NCBI RefSeq assembly: GCF_000020665.1
Contig: NC_011071.1
Span: 2,408,501 to 2,472,500 of the forward strand
Direction of reading: 5' to 3'
Length of the DNA: 64,000 nt
Source: Stenotrophomonas maltophilia R551-3
GTDB taxonomy: Bacteria > Pseudomonadota > Gammaproteobacteria > Xanthomonadales > Xanthomonadaceae
The notes beneath the pieces are model-generated. The model saw only the letters and a list, made by a program, of their open reading frames with translations. It did no database searches and was not told the DNA's origin. The translations under genes were made by a program, and so were the position numbers. Position 1 is the stretch's first letter; every line of letters begins with the position of its first letter. Of this stretch, positions 60,735 through 64,000 are shown piece after piece.

Positions 60735-60769
60735 GATTCGTTCGTGGCACCGCATCCGCGCATGGTGTA

Positions 60770-60939
60770 GATCTTCTGCAGAGCCTGCTCTGGTGATGGC
60801 CGGGATCTACTGCTGAGCCTGCTCTGATGATGGCGGAGATCTACTGCTGAGCCTGCTCTGATGATGGCGGAGATCTACCCCCGAGCCTGCTCAGGTGATG
60901 GCGGAGATCCACCCCCGAGCCTGCTCTGGTGGGTGCCGA
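60770..60939. repeat. 34-bp tandem repeat, five copies
   Basis: Five head-to-tail 34-bp units start at 60770, 60804, 60838, 60872 and 60906, each built around GAGCCTGCTC; units two and three are identical and the others differ at a few bases. There are no spacers, so this is a minisatellite and not CRISPR. It lies after gspJ. Confidence 0.9.
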
Positions 60940-61180
60940 CCGTTGGTCGGCACTGATGCTGGCCCAGGCATCCACGCATGGCGTGGGTCTACTACCCTCC
61001 GGCCGCCGGGTGCTCTCCTGCACCCGGCGGCGCTGTGTCGGTGGTCCTCACCGCTGATGGCCGCTCCCTGCCCTCCGTGCCGTCCTGGCTGGGGCCGCCA
61101 CCGTTCCCTGGCGGCTGGCCCGATGCTGCAGCCCGATGCGGTGCATCGGGCAATGCGTACCGACCAAGGTCGGTACCTAC
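60933..61180. repeat. Hairpin cluster with SMAG copies downstream of tpsA
   Basis: In order: GTGCCGACC/GGTCGGCAC at 60933-60953, a SMAG copy ending in CTAC at 60968-60992, an 11-bp-arm hairpin CCGCCGGGTGC/GCACCCGGCGG at 61003-61030, GCCCGATGC/GCATCGGGC at 61131-61151 and GTACCGACC/GGTCGGTAC plus CTAC at 61157-61180. The gap 60735-61195 holds no gene. The hairpins probably end or protect the long tpsA transcript. Confidence 0.75.
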
Positions 61181-61195
61181 CGGGGCGTGCTATGC

Positions 61196-64000
61196 CTATC
61201 GGCGCTGCGTGCCTTCGTCGCGGCTTGCCTGCGGGAACTGGAAGGCGCTGTTGGCGTCGTAGCCGCTGTTGGCGGTCGTGCCGCGCGCCGGCGGCGCAAT
61301 GCTGCTGGTGCCGCTGCCGAAGCCGAGAATCTGCACGCTGATCACTGACGGCTGGTTGCGCCGTGCGTCGTCCTGGCTCTTGCGCATCACGTCCTGTGCG
61401 GCCTGGCTGGCACTGTTCGCTGCCGCACTGGCCGACGCCAGCGCATTGACGTTCACCGTGGCCAACACCGGCAGGCCCTTGCTCTCGCCCTGCACCTGGA
61501 TGTTGGCGGCGTTGAGCACCTGCAGCGCTGCCAGGTTGATGTTGCCCGAGACTCGTATGCCTGCTTCGCCCGCGTCGATGGTGCCCAGCGGCGCGATCAG
61601 GTCGACGTCGCCCGGCGGCACTTCGGCGATGGGGTTCAAGGTGGCGATGCCTGCGCCACTGGCGGGAGCCTGCGGCGACAGGATCACATTGCCCCAGCCG
61701 TCATAGACGCGACGCGGCGGCGTGTACAACAAGGTGGTCTGCGAACCGCGACCGGCATTGATGTCACCCTGCTCCGACCATGCCAGGATGTCACCGCCGA
61801 ACGTCGTCATCACCCGCGACAGGCCCAGCAGCACGCTGTCCTGGCTGAACAGCCGGATGTCACCCTGCCCTTGGGTCACCAGCCCGGCACTGGCCGGTGG
61901 CACCACGCCCTGTACACCCACCACGATCTGTCCGCCCGGTGCCATCAGCTCGATGTTGCCACCGGCTTCGGTACGTACGCCGGCGCCGCCATACATCAGG
62001 ATATCGCCGGTGCGTTGGATCGTCGCACCTGCTGCATCCTTGTCCGGCATCAGCGTGGCGATGGCCTCACGGCCCCGCAGGTAAGAACCAACACGTGGTC
62101 CATTCCGATCGTTGTACTCGCGGCCACCTTCGCGCAGTTCGGCGTAGTAGACCTGGCGAAGGAAGATCCGTTGCTGTTCGCTCGGCAACCGGTCGAACGC
62201 AGCCAGCACCTCGGCGCCGTCGACGGCCAGGCCGAAGCGCTGCTGCAGCCACTGCTTCAACTCCTTGTCATAGATCTTCACCGCCTTGCCGGGCTGCGAT
62301 GCCAGCGACTGCGCCGGATCGGCCAGGTTGGCCGGGTCCAGGTAGCGCGTGCGCAGTGCATCGAAGTCAATGCCCTGATTGCCGGCAGTCACTGCGATGC
62401 TGGCACCGGGACGGGCATCGCCCTGGACGACGCCACCCAGGCTCACGATGCTTCCGGCCTCTTCCTGGCGCAGCTGCCGGCCCGCACTCACTTCAACGTT
62501 GCCGGGGCCGGCCACCGTCAGGTTGCTGCGGATGATGTCCCGGCCCGCCTCGATCCCGCTGATATCGGTACCGCTGGTGTTGAGCGCTGTGACGTTCGCA
62601 TTGATCACGTCGCGACCGGCGCGCAGCTGTACGGCCGAGCCCGCTTCGTACCAGTCGAACAGTGTCCGGCTCTCCTCGCCGATGTTCCGCCTCAATTGCC
62701 TGCGCCCGCCGCTGCCCAACCCGATGATGTCACCGGCAACGGCATAGAAGCGGCTGGGCGACGTGGGCCGGGACGTCAGCGCACCCGTGGTCGGAGTACT
62801 GGGGCCGAACGCGAACAAGGGCAGGATCGCCGACGGATCCGCTCCCTGCACCCCATCGTCGGAGAGATTGTGGCCGACCCGGGTCAGGCTGGCGCCCCGC
62901 TGGGCCATGAATGCAGGATCAAACGGGCCAGGCAGGCGGGCGTCGCTACCGGAACGTGCAATGCCGGTGGCGTTGATCGCGGCATGGATCGAGCCTCCAG
63001 CCAGAACATCGAGCTGGCCGCTGGCCGAAGGCGCGAGCAGGATCACATCGCCCGTAGTCGCCCCTGGTCCGAGACCTCGAAGCGGGGCGCTGATGATGTC
63101 ACCACTCGCTGCCACCGCGCTGAACCTGGACGGATACAGCCAGTAATTGATGCTGGCGGGAACGGATTGCTCGCGCAGCGCGATGCCTTCAGCGAACATG
63201 TTGCTACCGGTTGCATGCAGACTTCCGGCCAGGCTGGGTGCGAGATTTCCGCCTGCCGAGAACAGGTCCAGTGCCGTGCCTCGGGTCCAGAGCGAGAACC
63301 ACGTCGTGCCAGCTGCATGCTGGCCATCGCCCAGAACCACGTCGTTGTAGTTGGCCGTCGGTACACGCCCTGCATCTGCGGCGCCACCGAGAACAATGTC
63401 ACCACGGGCCTGCAGGCGGGCAGTGGAATCACCCAGAATGAGCAGGGGCCCCGCCATCGCCACCGGGGCGTCCGCCACGAACGGATCCATCAGGCCCAGC
63501 GTTCCGTAGCTGCTCTGTATCGCGCTGAGGCCACCGATGCGTGCCGCCTGCAGCAGGGTGCTGCCGCGCAGGTTGGTCACCGCGCCATTGAGATCCAGAT
63601 CCTGCAGGAAACTCTCCGGCTGCTGCGCGCTGGCGCGCAGGCCAGGATTCAACGCACCGCCACTGCGCAGGGTCAGGTCGCCGCCACCGGTCAGATGCAG
63701 CTCACCATTGCTGACGCGCCCGGTCGACCCGACCGCAGCAACAATCGCGCTGGAATGAGGCGCGGTCAACAGACCCAGGGCATTGCCCATCGGGTCGAGC
63801 ACGCCCGCGTGGCGGCCCGCTTCCAGTGACAGATTGCCGCCTCCCAGCGTGCCGAAGCCGGTGAACCCGACCATGCGGGGAGCTGCGTCCGCTTCGGCGC
63901 CCACGGTGCTGTACGTGCCGAAGTTGATCCACCAGCTCGTCGGTGTTGCCTGGGCGCCTTCGGTGGTGCCCGTACCCTGCCGCCACAACCAGCCGCCCAC
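61196..64000 (-). CDS. Filamentous-hemagglutinin-type TpsA exoprotein (partial, N-terminus off window)
   Basis: At least 934 residues, the C-terminal part of a giant TpsA protein. It is rich in Gly/Asn/Ser beta-helix repeats (GNLSLEAGRHAG, GDLTLRSGGAL, GDVILLAPSASGQLDV) of the hemagglutinin type. The middle has a less repetitive part (ALRTRYLDPANLADPAQSLASQPGKAVKIY) as in DUF3739-type ends. It has no Cys-rich or toxin-like tip. The partner transporter is TpsB (56505-58121), separated by gspC-HIJ. It ends in TAG just after a hairpin cluster. Confidence 0.88.
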   Translation of the reverse strand: MGGWLWRQGTGTTEGAQATPTSWWINFGTYSTVGAEADAAPRMVGFTGFGTLGGGNLSLEAGRHAGVLDPMGNALGLLTAPHSSAIVAAVGSTGRVSNGELHLTGGGDLTLRSGGALNPGLRASAQQPESFLQDLDLNGAVTNLRGSTLLQAARIGGLSAIQSSYGTLGLMDPFVADAPVAMAGPLLILGDSTARLQARGDIVLGGAADAGRVPTANYNDVVLGDGQHAAGTTWFSLWTRGTALDLFSAGGNLAPSLAGSLHATGSNMFAEGIALREQSVPASINYWLYPSRFSAVAASGDIISAPLRGLGPGATTGDVILLAPSASGQLDVLAGGSIHAAINATGIARSGSDARLPGPFDPAFMAQRGASLTRVGHNLSDDGVQGADPSAILPLFAFGPSTPTTGALTSRPTSPSRFYAVAGDIIGLGSGGRRQLRRNIGEESRTLFDWYEAGSAVQLRAGRDVINANVTALNTSGTDISGIEAGRDIIRSNLTVAGPGNVEVSAGRQLRQEEAGSIVSLGGVVQGDARPGASIAVTAGNQGIDFDALRTRYLDPANLADPAQSLASQPGKAVKIYDKELKQWLQQRFGLAVDGAEVLAAFDRLPSEQQRIFLRQVYYAELREGGREYNDRNGPRVGSYLRGREAIATLMPDKDAAGATIQRTGDILMYGGAGVRTEAGGNIELMAPGGQIVVGVQGVVPPASAGLVTQGQGDIRLFSQDSVLLGLSRVMTTFGGDILAWSEQGDINAGRGSQTTLLYTPPRRVYDGWGNVILSPQAPASGAGIATLNPIAEVPPGDVDLIAPLGTIDAGEAGIRVSGNINLAALQVLNAANIQVQGESKGLPVLATVNVNALASASAAANSASQAAQDVMRKSQDDARRNQPSVISVQILGFGSGTSSIAPPARGTTANSGYDANSAFQFPQASRDEGTQRR

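Noticed and set aside
60770-60939. Possible CRISPR array
   Set aside because: The 34-bp units are directly adjacent with no unique spacers, and no cas genes are present.
1-64000. Genomic island, prophage or insertion sequence
   Set aside because: No integrase, transposase, phage or tRNA gene was found, and codon use looks even throughout. The mobile-looking repeats are short SMAG/REP elements only.

Overview
The window is high-GC, densely coded DNA that looks like a Stenotrophomonas chromosome (Xanthomonadaceae, close to S. maltophilia). The best sign is about fifteen short repeats built from a GTAG tetranucleotide plus a GC-rich hairpin, single or as GTAG...CTAC inverted pairs, which is the SMAG/REP repeat type known from S. 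maltophilia. A CopL-type protein, Xanthomonad-style TonB-dependent receptors and general protein similarity agree. I see no rRNA, tRNA, prophage, insertion sequence or CRISPR array.

Layout. 1-5.3 kb: end of a copper-resistance locus (CopL-like), a YdeP-type molybdopterin oxidoreductase divergent from fdhD, and a CMD-family protein divergent from an AraC regulator. 5.3-7.6 kb: a 14-TM drug exporter with its TetR repressor and a perfect 30-bp operator. 7.6-15.8 kb: a probable zinc-acquisition region with a His-rich DUF2796 protein, an ABC ATPase and permease, two DUF3299 lipoproteins, a divergent MerC-like protein, a TonB-dependent receptor and an AraC regulator. Two related 15-bp palindromes in its divergent promoters resemble Zur boxes. 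15.8-19.4 kb: copC-copD with a CopRS-type two-component system and a CopR-like box. 19.4-21.2 kb: LysR and SDR. 21.2-28.9 kb: czcCBA heavy-metal RND efflux divergent from its two-component system, with four CTTGC repeats at exact 11-bp steps between them. 29-38.4 kb: GH92 mannosidase, thioredoxin, host-attachment protein, a frameshifted small membrane protein, ProP-like MFS, a Phd/zeta toxin-antitoxin pair, and an HWE kinase with its receiver.

38.4-45.7 kb is a complete heme/iron cell-surface signalling locus: FecI-type sigma, FecR-type anti-sigma, a TonB receptor with an STN signalling domain, a hemophilin-like secreted protein and a Slam outer-membrane translocon. 45.8-51.7 kb holds LysR, pirin, two isochorismatase-fold hydrolases, an OsmC-like protein, an unusual ABC-F ATPase and a Phd-like orphan. 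51.7-64 kb holds a porin, TonB, ExbD, a DUF2341-LamG-ExbB fusion, a TpsB transporter, a small exported protein, GspC, pseudopilins GspH/I/J and the C-terminal part of a giant filamentous-hemagglutinin exoprotein (TpsA). A Pho-box-like sequence precedes tpsB. This combination recalls the phosphate-controlled PdtAB/Hxc region of Pseudomonas aeruginosa.

The two most interesting systems are the Slam/hemophilin locus under FecIR-type control and the TPS-ExbBD-TonB-pseudopilin locus with its Pho box. A second theme is that SMAG repeats supply the TAG stop codon of about eight genes, in one case for both genes of a convergent pair.
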